Shown: positions 45,796 to 58,250, numbered from the stretch's first letter. The stretch is DNA of 64,000 bases from Poa pratensis (GCA_947311845.1 CAMZMU010000111.1:26419638-26483637), one strand, 5' to 3'. Translations and numbers: made by a program. The notes: a model not told the origin generated them from the sequence alone.

Positions 45796-48700
45796 TGTGA
45801 CACCCCTCCCTGGCACATATTACCAGAGAGGCGGTCGTCCCGTGCGCCAGCCCAAGATATCTGGCCGCACGTCGCGACAGTGTAACATAGTGGAAATCAT
45901 TACACAATCAGGCACATGAAGTGATACAAATGGTTTACAAGGCCATCTAGGCATGACAAAATATCAAGCCAAGCATGGCTCAGGACAGAGTTTAACGGGC
46001 AGCGGAAGACGACTATGGCAACGGCTTGGAGCGGCTCCACTCCACAGGTATCTGGCTGGGCTACTGATCCTAGCACGCTCTTGCTTCGAATCCTCGCTAA
46101 GGTGGAAGATGGTTCCTCGCCAACATTTGGCCAAAACATGAGGCCCGTGAGTACATTAAATATGCACTCAGCAAGTATTGCCTCTTACCACAAACAATCC
46201 AACAATCATGCACAAGACATACATCAAAGGCAACATACTACACATGGCAAGTATCTACCCTAGGCAGATCAATGGCATAAAAGTAGCATGGCATCACAAG
46301 CAAGACATGGCATCGACAAACAATGGGGGTATCGCCAGTACAGAGTCCAAGCCAGGTGGGGTTGGATCGTGTACAGGTAATCACACAACGAGCTTACCTG
46401 TGACGAGTAGACGGTGCACCTGTTGATACTAAACAACACTTCCAACATCTGCAATCACTGCTAGGCACTCTGGCCTCAACTTTCCAATCAGGGCATGCAC
46501 GGTTGATGTGGGCTCTGGCCTAACTATAGGCTCCCCAACGCATCACACCGCCATCCCAACCCACGGTTACCAGCAACATCTCAACACAGTTCCCTGCATC
46601 ATTTTATTTGTTCACTTAATGTGATCAGGTCGTTTATTACTTCTTTCAAACAAATCTTAAGTTTAGTCTCCAGACATGACGAGGACACACAGTGTGACTG
46701 ACTCTGAACTGTTGTTCCATATCCTAGGAACAAGGCTAGCTGGCTAGGTTGAAGCTCTCGAGAGTTTGCTTTACCACCTATCAGAATGCACCCCACTCAG
46801 CCGGCACCTCAGGTTCTTCACGCCCGAAGCCGTACTAAGCAAAATACACTCTCGTGACGGTCCACTTGCTAAGACACTCTCCTGCACCACCCTATGCGCG
46901 TGGCATAACGGGCAAGTAAGTCCGGCACATCCCTCGGAGCTACCGAGTATGCCTTGCTCCGGACTACCTATCACAGTCGAACCCGTGCCTGTCGACCACT
47001 TCCCTCGGACAGCGCAACCGAACGACTGCGCCCAGTGGATGGCACAAAAGAGGCTCAACAACCTACTAGGTCACGGTCTTCCCATGGGACAACGGTGATA
47101 TCGCATGCAAGGGTTCAGATTAGTGGCACTATGAATAGGCCTTATCGTTGTTTGGAGGGTTGTTGTATTTAATCAAGTTTCATCACAACAAGTCACAAAA
47201 CAGAGGATTAGTCCAGCACAATAAACACAATAACAATATCAATATCATACAACAAACACAACAACCTGTATAAATCAGCATCAGCAAACAGCAAGGCATT
47301 AGCAATATAATAAGGATCAACTGCACAAAAAAGATTAATTGAGTTTGCGTCGACCGGGTGACTGTCGTGGCGATTCCGCCAACAAGCGTCATCACAGATC
47401 GACTAGTTGGTTAGCGTCGACCGGGTGACTATAGTGGCGATCCCGCCAACAAGCGTCATCACAGATCGACGTTGATGTTTTAGGGAGACGGCGGCAGTAA
47501 TAATAACATCAATAACAACAATAATACCCGGGTGACTGTGGCGGGAGACCCGGCCGGTGTCACTCGGGGGTTAGTGATAGAACAATAATAATAATATAAC
47601 AAGCAATAGTTTGCGGAGTCTGTTACGCATCCGTTCCTCCACGCGCAAGTCTTTGGCGGCGATACCGACCGACCGTTGACCAGGAAGTGGGTACTTGGGC
47701 ATATAGTCTCCAAAATGAACCGAAAAGCACTCATAAAAATGAGAGAGCATCCATTCCACTCGAGGGTTACCCTGACGTGGTGTCAGCAATCTCAGCAAAT
47801 AAAACCGCGGAAAAGTCAGCTCCCAGCATCGCTGTCCGGATGGCCTAAGCCAACCATATTCGACGGTGGGACAAGAGGCAACTAACACGAATGCCCCCAA
47901 CCCCGAGGATCATAAGCCGACATTCGTCTGCACCTCACCTCGGCGCTGAAGAAGTGGAAAAACCAAACAAAGCCCCGCAAAGCGAGACGCACAGTTATAA
48001 TATTTTCCCCCACTTTCTTGGCTGAGGCGGGAGTCCCTGCCATTGCCCCGGAGGTGGGAGTGTTGCACAGATAAACAATATACTCAGTTATAATAATTTA
48101 AAATGCAACATGATGCATACAACAATACAAGGCTCATCTGAGATAACAGATAACAAACAGACAGGTAATAATAATAACAGACAGGTATAGTAATAACGAT
48201 AACTGCAGACAGACATATCACACGGCATGATATCAAGCAAACAAACAAACAAACATTGCGGGACTGATCACAGCAAGGGGTTAGCTTGCCTTAGATGACG
48301 GGTCTCGAAAGGTTCGGGAGGTCTCGGACTCGTCTGGGGTTGGAAGTTCCGGGAAACGCCTACTCCTCGAAACAACTGTCGCCGTATTAAATAAAGGCAG
48401 TGGAAATAATCTGCTCTAAACTTAACGAAACCAACACTACTGGATAGGTCTCGTCGACACGCAAATTTAGAAATTTGAATCACCTAAATCGGAGTTACGG
48501 TTTAAAAACTACAGACGTTTGAAACACTTACCAGCGGGAAAAGAAAAACTGCTCGCGGAAAAAAAAAACGTCGCGGGCCGCCAACGGGCCGCTGCGCGCC
48601 GCGCGTGGGCGCGCTGCGCTGGCTGCGCTGGGACGGGCCGCTGGCAGGCCAAGGCCTGCCGCCCCAGCTGGGCTTTACTTGGGCCAGCATAACGCTTCGA

Positions 48701-50443
48701 AAACGGTTGAAACGGGGAAAAAAACTGACGAACGGATCGTCGTCTTCCACCGCTGGCTTGCGCACGGGAGGCCGCCGTGGTCGCCGGAGCGGGCGGCTCG
48801 GCGCGCCGGCCGGCCGGCCGTCGGCGGGAACCGGTCCACCACGGTCCACCGCGCTCGGGGGAGGGGAAAGACAGAGCCAGGGGCGGCTCGGGAGCGTTGC
48901 CCGCAGCTCTGGCCTCACGGCCATGGCGGGAAAACGGGGGCGCCCTGCTGTGCCGCACTGCCAGCCCCGGGACGGCCGGGATGCAGTCACCGCAGGGGGA
49001 GGCTCTGGATGGGTAGGTCAGGGGGCAGGGGGGTGGAGGGAGGAGGCTACGGGTGGGGTTGCCGAGCTTGGCCATGGCTACGGCCATGGTGCCATTTTCT
49101 CGAGTTCGAGAGCTCTCGACTTCTGGCGATGCTGGGGAGTGGGGAGAGTGTGGAGTGAGGGTGAGGTGCATCAGAGGAGGGCTCGGGGGTGGTCTTATAT
49201 AGAGGGAAAGGAGGGGGATTGGGTGGGGGCCGGTGCTGCCATGGACGGCGCGTGAGGTTCACGCTATCCCCGCTACAGGGGAGAGATAAGTGCAGGTTCG
49301 GCGCGAGCCAGGGGAGCAGGAGGTGGTCCGCGTCGCGGGAACAGCAGGGGTGCCAGAGGAACAGCAGGGGAGGGTCGGGGAAACAGTGTGGGTGCAGTCC
49401 ACGCCGGCGGTGATCACCTTCTGGTCATGCCGACATCGGCATCGTCAAGTTTCTCTCAACCTAGGGCACTAGAAGAAAAAGTGGTCGCGTCACTTGGTGC
49501 CAAATTTGATTTCCTACGACTTCTCTGACTAGAGTTTTTGCAAAATCGAAAGTTGTTGCGACTACAAATTTCGAAACACAGTACTGGCCAAAATCCAAAT
49601 TTGATGTTTGGAAAGGCAAAACATCTTTGTCTTGAGCAAAACTTGGTGCAGAGGTGTAGGGTCTACTAGAGCATGCAACCATGTGCTTGCTTCTCAAAAC
49701 AAAAATCATTTGGTGTGATTTTGAACACAAATGGATTTTAGGGCAGAAACTTGCTCAGGGAAAAAGTCCAGCATTTACCCAACAAGTTACCCAATATTTT
49801 TGTATAAATGGGTTACACACTGCCTAGGGATCACTCCCTAACTTTGGTGGAATTTTTGGAGACATTAAAATAGGGGTTCCCTTGGAATTTGCAAAAAGGC
49901 AGGAAAAGGGCATTACAAAGGAAGTACCTCAAATAATGCTCAAATGGAGTTGGGACAATGGAATGAAATGTTCAGGAGGTGAAATCATGCACATTCCCAA
50001 AATGGCATAATTTTTGGATGAGTGTAAAGTGTCTAGATGATTTTCTGGATCAGAATGGCAGTTTGGAAAATATTGGCTAACTTGGAAGTATTGCATTGGA
50101 GTATGCAATATTTTTGCATGGATGGCCTTTATATGGACATGGGGTCCTATGGTATTTTTGGTGGGATTTATTTGGCTATGGAAATGGGCTTCCCTTTTGT
50201 AAGTGGAGAAAAATGGTTTAAATGGTTTAATGATTAGGGCTAGGGTTTTCGAGAGAAAACTTTAGCAACAAAATCACTAAAGCATTGGAGAGGCTCATGG
50301 ATCATTGGGAAATTTAGAGAGAGAAATTCCAAAGTCAGATTATCCCCAAAATATTTGAAGAAACATTTAGGCAAAATAGAAAAAGTTTTCCAGGTATCAG
50401 AAAAACACCTCATAATTTAGGTTCCAAAATTTGGGGTGTTACA
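45796..50443 (-). repeat. LARD 5' LTR (4,648 bp)
   Basis: Near-identical to 38305-42950. The TATA box is at 49194-49202 on the minus strand. If transcription starts about 30 bases on, U3 is about 1.25 kb and R-U5 about 3.4 kb, an unusually long leader. Confidence 0.95.
49194..49202 (-). promoter_or_regulatory. LARD LTR TATA box
   Basis: CTATATAAG on the minus strand, identical to 41702-41710 in the other LTR. A 220-codon frame opens just downstream (49171 and 41679), see findings. Confidence 0.65.
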
Positions 50444-50448
50444 ACCAT

Positions 50449-51068
50449 GCACAAAATCTGTTGACTGTACGCAAGCAATCCATGTCAAGTTCCGAGAATA
50501 TAACAAACTTGTAAATATATTTTATAGCCTTCCCCCATGTATGAAAGTATGTACATAAATTCTAGCAGATCCAGTATTCCAATTGTAATCCCCATGACAA
50601 TGATGATATGTTCGGTAAAAACATCATTTCGATGTGTCATCTGTAATGACCCAGACTGTCATAATAACCAGAATACTGCTTTTCAACAAAAGTTCGGCAC
50701 AACATTTATGCACTGGTCCTGAAAGGTTTTAGTTTGAATTTACAGAATTTTGAATTGGAATTGGTAGGGGCCACGCGGACGCGTACCCCCTCCACCACAA
50801 ATTACGACGTCCACTCTCCCGCTAGGGGAGATGGTAGACCAACGCGCTCGCCAAGTGCAATGCGAGCCATTGATCTAGGCCACGGCCCTTGTTGATCGGC
50901 CATCGACCCCGTACAGGTAAGTGATTTCGACGTTGCCCCATGGGCTGCCTATGTAGGGGCCCCTCCAGACCCCAAGGCTACTCAGCTGCCGAGGTGGTAC
51001 TAAACCGCGCGCCCGTTTAAGTATTCGTTTAGGACAGGGATTCTGCAGCGATTGCAGTTAGTCACGGC
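50449..51068. other. Spacer between LARD and right CACTA
   Basis: Mixed composition, GC-rich after 50760. No gene or repeat seen. Confidence 0.5.
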
Positions 51069-51071
51069 ATA

Positions 51072-51290
51072 CACTAGTACAGAGCAGGGCACTAGTACCG
51101 GTTGTATTGGGCCTTTAGTACCGGTTGTGCAACCGGTACTAAAAGGTCGGGACTAAAGGGGTAACCCTTTAGTACCGGTACCAAAATACAACCGGTACTA
51201 AAGGGTCTCCACGTGGGCACGCAGACGCGCGCGACCCTGAGGACCTTTAGTACCGGTTTTTAATAAAAACCGGTACTAAAGGTTCCTGCT
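51072..51290 (+). repeat. Left TIR and subterminal palindromes (TTTAGTACCGG type)
   Basis: Three inverted TAGTACCGG/CCGGTACTA pairs at about 51115-51140, 51170-51210 and 51244-51285. Confidence 0.88.
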
Positions 51291-51540
51291 TTTTTTGCCC
51301 CCAGCCTATTTTTTTCAGTGGGGTTTTGGTTTTCGGTTTTATTTCTTTTCGCTTATTTTTCGGGGTTTAGGGTTTCTGTTTTTTTCCTTTTCGCTCATTT
51401 TTCAGGGTTTCGGAGGATCACGTATAAAGTACTGACTACACATATGAAGTACTCATTACACATATAAAGTACTCTCTTTACATATAAAGTACTCATAATT
51501 ACAATGGATCACCGCTAACTAGTACATTCATGGAGGGAGT

Positions 51541-54500
51541 CTATTGTTCGACATAGTGGAATTCACCGAATTCATCTAGGACATTCGTCAGAATGAATCC
51601 CGCCAATTCCTCCGCAATAGCTTTCACGCGGTTATGTGGTAGGAGCTGGCTCCGTTTCCTTGACATCTTTAAAAGAAGGAGATCAAATCAGTTATGATCG
51701 GAACTAAACACAATTGATGGTAGCAAAATAAAAGTTGTGTATGATGTTTACGTACCTCTCGATTTCTTAAACTATTGACTCTCTCATTGACCCTCGTGTG
51801 AATATACTCGCAAACGTAGTATCCACATAGTTCCGTCCCCTGTGGTTGTAGCAGACACCACTATATATACAAGAATATAATTTAATCAAATAATAATCAA
51901 GAGAACGATAATGATATTAGAAAGATACGCAGACCTAGATACGTAGTAGTACTTACTTTGTTAGCTTTCCACTCCAGCTTCTGTTTCCATTCACCGCGTT
52001 CTTCCGCGATGAACCTTTTCCAAACCCTGCCCAGAAAAGAAAATGAATTGAGGAGTTATTACTTATACTTTTGATATCCGGAAATGAACGAAAGTGGACG
52101 ATATAGTGCGATTGAAATTACCTCTTGATCATTAGACGCACGCTTTTGTAATCATCTTCATCTTTCCTCATTGAGTCCCAGACTTCAACTTGTCCTTCCT
52201 CGAGTCTAATGATTATCAGAATGAAGTGGTACCTGCGCACATGTACATTTATATACGCAGGTATTCAGAACTCATCAATTACACTCAATATCGGGAAAGC
52301 AAAATAGAATGTATACAAGACAGTAACACTCACCCGAAGTTGTAAGGAAGAAGTATTTCCTTTTTGGTACTTTGTCGCTTGAAACATGTTAGCAGAATCT
52401 CCTCTGTGTCCTTGGCATAATAAGGATTTTCTATGGTCGCCACATTAACTTTATCCGCGTCAATGAACCCAATGTCCCAGATTCCTCCCATTCGGCATTC
52501 ACGAATCTTCATTCTGCATAATAGCGTACAAAAGAATGTTGTGAGGATAATTACAAGCAATGAACGAGTTGAACTATAAATAATTAAATTACACGAATAA
52601 ATTACTTACAGACAATAGCAGCTGAGGATAGATTTGTCGAGGGCAAGTTGATTGTACATCTGAAAAAGTTCGGAGAACGGAACCTGCACAGCATATTCTC
52701 GGAACAACTGTTGTTCCTTAACTCCCGCCATGAGATATGTCCTCCCTTCTTTTGCGGCGGTCATGTACCAGGTATGCAATTTATATAACTGTGTTGTTAG
52801 AGCACTCGGATTTTCGACCAGAGGCATCCCGAGTTCGAATTTATATTGAATTACTATCTCCGCTATGGGGAGACCTGTGTCGCCAATGACAACTTCTCCA
52901 TGCTCGATTTCCCGAGGTTCAGAAGGCACAATGAGCGGGGCGATCGATTGTGCTTCTTGTTCTCCGAGCTGGGCAACTCCTTTCCCGCACGCTTTTTCTT
53001 CCTCCTTCTGTGAGGAAAGTACCTTGTCAATACCTCGCTCATAGTCTGAACGGGACGACGGTGGAGGACAATATATGTTGTCAACGGTGCGATCTTTTAC
53101 CTCAGTTGGTATAGTCTTCAGAAGTTCCTTTATGGGGTCAAGTTTTGCCTCCAGTCTTTCCTTTTTTTCTGTTCAAAAAAGGCTGCAGCCTTGCCTTGTG
53201 TTCTCCGTTCTAATTCCTCCATAGTCATCTCGCCTGCTAACTTCTCAGGAGCCTTGACTTCCTTGGTTTTTTTTGCACGTTTCTTGACAGGGGACGCCTT
53301 GAAAAGCTTCCGCTTTGTCAAACTACTAGTGGGCGCAGCAGTCGGCTGACGGGAGGGCACGGGCGATGGACTCGCGGTGGGGTCCCAATCGTCGGGGGAG
53401 GAGGGTGGACTTTGCTGTGGTGAATTTCTAACCGGAGGAGTCGGTGGCCTTGGCGCCGAGTCTGGAAACTTGATTAAATTCTTCTTCCATAGAACGATAC
53501 CAAGTTCGACATCTCCTAGTGTCTTCTCTCCTTCAGCTCCGGGAATTTCAAGCTCTATTGAGTTCATTCCCGGCATAATTTTCGTGACCCCGACACGAGC
53601 AAATCCAGCTGGAATCACACCAAAATGGAAGGTTGCTCCAGGTTGATGTGGTAAAGCATAGCCAGTCGCCACCGGACAAGTAATGTTCAACATTGGCGCA
53701 TGTAACTCACAATTTGTCTTCTCCGTGATATCATCCACGGGGTAGTGAGCCGCCGACGGTTCAGCAACTGGAGGAGTCGGTGGCCTTGGCGCAGGATCAT
53801 CTTGTAGCTGCGTGGAACCCACGCTGCTTTTCCACTGAGATGGGCAGGCATCGCCTGCAGGATCTTCTACTCGCAGTTGAGATTCCCTTGTCTTGGTAAA
53901 TGAGGCCAGTTGCTCCTGCACAACCTTCAACGAGCGTTCTAACGCAGTAACCCTGTCCGCCTCCTTCTTCTTACTTCTGCAATGTTTTCTGTAAGTTGCA
54001 GTGTCCTCCGGAAACCCTTCAAGAAAACCAACCCCGCCTCCTCTAGCTCGACATCGTCCCCAGTGTTCTTTATTCCCGAGGGCGAGTGTCAGCTCATCGT
54101 CCTCTCTATCGGGAACATATTCTCCCAACTTGACTAGTTTTATTGCTTTTTTTATCTTTTTTACGACTCTTGTAATTCTTCTCCTCCATTTTCCCTTTGC
54201 AACAATCCGCCCTGTTTCCATGTCCAACACTGCCCCATGCGCGAACAACCATAACTTGGACCTGTCGGGCCAGTCATCTGTCTCTGGAATGATCCCTTTT
54301 TACGCAGCTCGTTTTCATAGGATTCCCACTTAGGCACGGCAGTCTTGTAGCCACCTGAGCCCAAACGATGGAAATATTTCTTCTTCTTAGCATTCAACTT
54401 ATTTTGGGTCGATCGGGCCACAGCGACGCCCGATTTCCTATACGCCACAAATTCAGGCCAGTCATCTTTTATCTTCTCTAGACGTCCAGTGAATTCTGGA

Positions 54501-55262
54501 GTTTCGTTCGCATATTTTCTCCACAAAGTTTTCTTCCAGTTGTTGAATTGCTCGGCCATCTTGCTAAGAGTCCACTCCTTGACTTTATTCTGCCTACTCG
54601 GTGGGAGATCTGCCGGTAGGCTGAAAGAACCCAATATCGACTCCCAAAGGGTATCTTTAATTCTTTGGTCGAGAAATTTTGCGCCAATGTTCTTTTTCTT
54701 CGGCTCATTCCATTCTGCAACGGTGATCGGGACCATGTCCCTTACAAGAACTCCGCATTGAGCTACATATTTAGTGCAGATTCCATCGGGTTTCCCGGTT
54801 TGCCTCTTATGCTAACTTCGTCGATCGACAACTTTGCACCATCCGGCAGCTTTAACCCTTTGGCCGGGCCTCGTTTAGGGATTGAGCTAGATGATCCAGA
54901 GGGCTGAAAGAAAAATGTTTCGTTAATAAGTGCGCATATAAATCAATTAATGCATCTAGCTAGTGATCAACAAGACTTAATATATACCTTGCCGGAGTCG
55001 TTTTTAGCTAGTGATCCGGGGTTTTCTTCGTCGTCGTCGTCGTCTCTGAAGTTTTGTAACTCAAGTCCCTCACCGGAGTCGTTCAAACATTTCGCACTGA
55101 AATCTTCGGCGTCTTCTTCGTCAGAATCTTCTCCATCAGAATCTTCTCCGTCGGTATTGGGTCCGGCAGCGGTGTCAAATATTACTTGTTGCATTCGCTC
55201 TTCCTTCTCCATATCTCGGATGAAGGGGGGACATCGGCGATGATGGGGGCGTCGTCCTCCAT
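51541..55262 (-). pseudogene. TNPA-like gene with Transposase_24, DUF8039 and C48 protease domains
   Basis: Exons I can place by GT-AG: 54988-55274, 52610-54903, 52334-52513, 52122-52232, 51957-52026, 51756-51860, 51541-51666. An acidic N-terminus (GEDSDGEDSDEEDAEDF) is followed by a Transposase_24 region (AEQFNNWKKTLWRKY, about 54600-54300). A DUF8039-like domain (LNITCPVATGYALPHQPG, about 53700-53480) and Lys-rich linkers come next. The Ulp1/C48 protease end keeps His (YHFILIII), Asp (VWDSM), Gln (QPQGT) and Cys (LCGYYVCEY). Such proteins accompany TNP2 in grass CACTAs; a SUMO-protease role is inferred. Four one-base losses: G-run 55225-55230, near 54770, near 54297 and the T-run 53161-53167. 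Confidence 0.85.
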
Positions 55263-55273
55263 AGCTCAATGTC

Positions 55274-56792
55274 ACTGCAAAATTTTCAATAAAATTTCTT
55301 ATACACTAATTAATAAAATAACTTTGCAATATTTCTAACTTAGCAATATTTCTAAGTTTCAAAATTGCTAACTTTAAAAAATGCTAACTACAAATTTTAA
55401 ACAATGTAATTAAACTTCTAAAATATTACTTCTAAATTTGCCACAAATTGCTAACACATTGCTAACACATTTTAAAAATGGGTAACAACACAATGCTATC
55501 TACAAATTTTTGCTAACTTAAAATTGCTAACTTTGCTAACTTAAATTCAAACATAAATGCTACACTAATAGAAAATGCTACACTAATAATATGCTATACA
55601 CTAATAGAACAGTACTAAAATAAAATTTTCTAACTCTTCTAAATTTACTACATTTTCAAATTTGCTAAATTGCGAACTTAAATTTTTGCTAAGTTTGAAA
55701 ATTTTGAATCAACACTAATAAAATAACTTTGCTAAATTTTCTAACTCTTCTAAATTTACTACATTTTCAAATTTGCTAAATTGCGAACTTAAATTTTTGC
55801 TAAGTTTGAAAATTTTGAATCAACACTAATAAAATAACTTTGCTAAATTTTCTAACTCTTCTAAATTTACTACATTTTCAAATTTGCTAAATTGCGAACT
55901 TAAATTTTTGCTAAGTTTGAAAATTTTGAATCAACACTAATAAAATAACTTTGCTAAATTTTCTAACTCTTCTAAATTTGCTACATTTTGTAAATTTTCT
56001 ATCTTTGCTAAGTTTGCTATGTTTTCAAATTTGCTACATTTTGTAAATTTACCGGAGAAATTTGCAAAATATTTCTAACTTAGCAAAATTTTCAAAGTTA
56101 TTTTTAGTAATGTTTCTAACTTAGCAATATTTGAAACTTAGCAATATTTCTAACTTAACAATATTTCAAACTTAGCAATATTTGAAACTTTGCAATATTT
56201 CTAACTTAGAAATATTTCTAACTTAGCAATATTTCTAACTTTCAAAATTGCTAACTTTCAAAAATGCTAACTTTCAAAATTTCTACACTAAAAATTGATA
56301 ACCTAAATGACTTCAAACTTAGCAAATTGCTACATTTTTAAATTGCTACATTTTGTAAGTTTGCTAAGTTTTCATATTGTAAAAAAATTGCATCGTGTTT
56401 TAACAAATTTAGCAAAACAAATTTAGTACCCACTAACTATTAACACTAACTATTAACACTAACAATTTTGCTAAGTTAAATTTAGCACTAACAAATTTAG
56501 TACTCACTAACTATTAACACTAACTAGCTATTAGCACTAACAAATTTAGTACTCACAAATTTAGCACTAACAAATTTAGTACTCACTAACTATTAACACT
56601 AACACTATTAACACTAACAAATTTGGTAAGTTAAATTTTTTTCATCTAACAAATGGCGACGGCAGTACGTGCGCGCGCGGCAATGGCGCCGATCGAGTAG
56701 GCCGGGAGGAAGGAGGCGAGTAGGGCCGGGGAGGAACGAGGCGAGCAGGGGAGGAACCAGGGGGCGAGCAGGGGAGGAACGAGGCGACGTAC
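55274..56792 (-). other. First intron of the TNPA-like gene
   Basis: Acceptor TTTTGCAG at 55275-55282 and donor GTACGT at 56787-56792 (minus strand). Very AT-rich, full of TTGCTAA-type phrases, and holding a 111-bp tandem repeat. Confidence 0.6.
55625..55980. repeat. 111-bp tandem repeat, ~3.2 copies
   Basis: TAACTCTTCTAAATTTACTA recurs at 55631, 55742, 55853 and (variant) 55964, spaced exactly 111 bp. The first three copies are nearly identical. Confidence 0.9.
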
Positions 56793-57056
56793 CTGCGCGG
56801 CAATGGCGCGACGGCGCGGGGGCGCGGCGGAGGGCAGGGGGAGCGCATCCGCGGGAGGGGCCGGAGTAGGGCGCGACGGCGCGGAGGCGCGGCCGCCGGA
56901 GCAGGAGGGCGCAACGGCGGGGGGCGTGGCGTCCGCGGGAGCGCGACGCGCGGGGGCAGGGCTTCGCCGGAGCAGTTCTTCGAGGAAGACGACGCGCGCG
57001 ATTTGTGGAGGCAGTGGGGAAAAGAAGAGAAGAGGCCGGGCGCGTTTAAATACAAA
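56793..57056 (-). promoter_or_regulatory. GC-rich leader exon and core promoter of TNPA-like gene
   Basis: On the minus strand TGTATTTAAACGCG (about 57041-57055) can serve as TATA box. A very GC-rich leader follows and ends in GCGCAG|GTACGT, a good splice donor at 56792. ORFs in the leader are low-complexity and not credible. Confidence 0.55.
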
Positions 57057-57059
57057 ATA

Positions 57060-57220
57060 CCTTTAGCACCGGTTGCAGATAGCAACCGGTACTAAAGACC
57101 CCCCTTTAGTACCGGTTGCAATCTGCAACCGGTGCTAAAGGCCTTTTTTTCGGCCTCTTAATTTCCCGCGGGAGAGAACCCTTTAGCACCGGTTGCTCTT
57201 TACAACCGGTGCTAAAGGTA
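57060..57220. repeat. Internal cluster of subterminal-type palindromes
   Basis: Three inverted TTTAG(C/T)ACCGGTTG/CAACCGGT(G/A)CTAAA pairs at about 57060-57097, 57103-57141 and 57181-57219. They have the same form as the terminal ones and sit directly upstream of the TATA at about 57050 on the minus strand. Confidence 0.8.
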
Positions 57221-57789
57221 TTTTTTTGGAATTTCTGTTTTCCTTATTTATTTTTCTGTTTTCTTTATTCTATTGATTTAATTGTCCAAATTTGACAAAC
57301 TTTATACCAAATTTAAGCCCTGGACATGTAGAATCTTTTCGTACTGGTTATTTTCAAATTTGACTATGTTGAATGTATTCAAATTTCAAATGGATGATTT
57401 GAGTAAATTTGACAAAGATTTAAATCCATATCATCAAAAAAATTCTTCTGCCACCTTCTCACTGAATTCTTCTCACTGAGGTTAGTAAATATGAATTTTT
57501 CCCGCCACCGTCTTATGCAAATTTCTTGCCGGTTGTTCAAAATTGAAACAAAATGCATGTTTGAAATAATTTGAATTTCTAAAAATGCTTTTAATATGAA
57601 TTCTTCTCACTGAGGTTGGTAAGAACCCGCCCTTTCTTCCCGCCCTTTTTTCAAACAGAATTTATCGATTCAATGTGGGATGTTTCGTATCAACTATAAT
57701 ATGCCTCGTACATAGATAATAATATGTCTCATACAGACGAACATAAATATGAATATGTCTCACATACAAATAGATATGGTTTTTCTAAG

Positions 57790-57832
57790 CCCGCCTTTAG
57801 TCCCGGTTGGTAACACCAACCGGGACTAAAGA
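57790..57832. repeat. Foreign-type palindrome (TTTAGTCCCGG) inside the right CACTA
   Basis: CCTTTAGTCCCGGTTGGTAA, then CACCAACCGGGACTAAAG. It is of the 'TCCCGG' type that marks the left CACTA (15981-25187), not the 'TACCGG' type of this element. Confidence 0.75.
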
Positions 57833-57837
57833 ATCAC

Positions 57838-58075
57838 ACGGATCGTGTGTTTCTTTCAAACGCTCGTGAGCCGTTGGATGAGGGGTGTGTTTCTTTTGAG
57901 GGCTTCTGAGCCGTTGGATCAGGGGTGTGTTTCTTTTGAGTGCTTGTGAGCTGTAGTATGCCCAATCAGGAAGAAGCACAGGGATCGTGTGCTTCCTTCC
58001 AGCGCTTGTGAGCCGTAGGATCAGCGGTGTGTTTCTTTCGAGCGCTTCTGAGCCGTCGGATCAGCACTATCAAGA
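57838..58075 (+). repeat. ~40-bp promoter-like direct repeats, 5 units
   Basis: Units of the form GTGTGTTTCTTT..GAG.GCTTCTGAGCCGT.GGATCA start near 57838, 57880, 57921, 57979 and 58026. They end 20 bases before a TATA box on the + strand. Confidence 0.7.
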
Positions 58076-58098
58076 CCACTTCGTAAGCCATGCGACCC

Positions 58099-58106
58099 TA
58101 TATATA
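58099..58106 (+). promoter_or_regulatory. TATA box ahead of fold-back region
   Basis: CCCTATATATAGCCCACC on the + strand, about 85 bases before fold-back 1. A second TATA (TTATATATAAGGAGG) lies at 58633-58640 after fold-back 3. Confidence 0.5.
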
Positions 58107-58183
58107 GCCCACCTCCTCAGACAGGTTACTCACTCACACAAAACATTCCAGCGTCACTCGGAGAGGCATCTTTGGGCAACCAG

Positions 58184-58250
58184 CGGCAAGACGTCTCTGA
58201 TGACCTGCGACCGTTCCAAACGGTTGCAGATCATCAGAGACGTCTTGCCG
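58184..58250 (+). ncRNA. Fold-back 1: 32-bp near-perfect hairpin
   Basis: 58184-58215 pairs with 58219-58250 over 32 positions: 30 Watson-Crick pairs, one G-U and one C-A mismatch, with a 3-base loop. A third copy of the 3' arm core (CATCAGAGACGTCTTGCCG) follows at about 58264-58282. Transcribed RNA would be an efficient dicer substrate. The type is a hypothesis, because only the structure is seen. Confidence 0.5.

Larger units (their letters stand above)
38305..50443 (-). mobile_element. LARD (large retrotransposon derivative), 12.1 kb
   Basis: The flanking 5-bp duplication is ACCAT at 38300-38304 and 50444-50448. The two direct repeats 38305-42950 and 45796-50443 are LTRs with TGTAACACCCC...GTGTCACA ends on the minus strand. 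The primer site (45779-45790) and polypurine tract (about 42951-42970) fix the orientation. The 2,845-bp internal domain has no gag, protease, integrase or RT. Size and layout match the LARD class, of which barley Sukkula is the best-known example. By hand I count about 14 substitutions and two 1-bp indels between LTRs, about 0.3%, so the insertion is young. Confidence 0.95.

Noticed and set aside
56642..57085. Pro/Arg-rich ORFs on both strands in the GC-rich block
   Set aside because: Low complexity; better explained as the transcribed leader of the TNPA-like gene.
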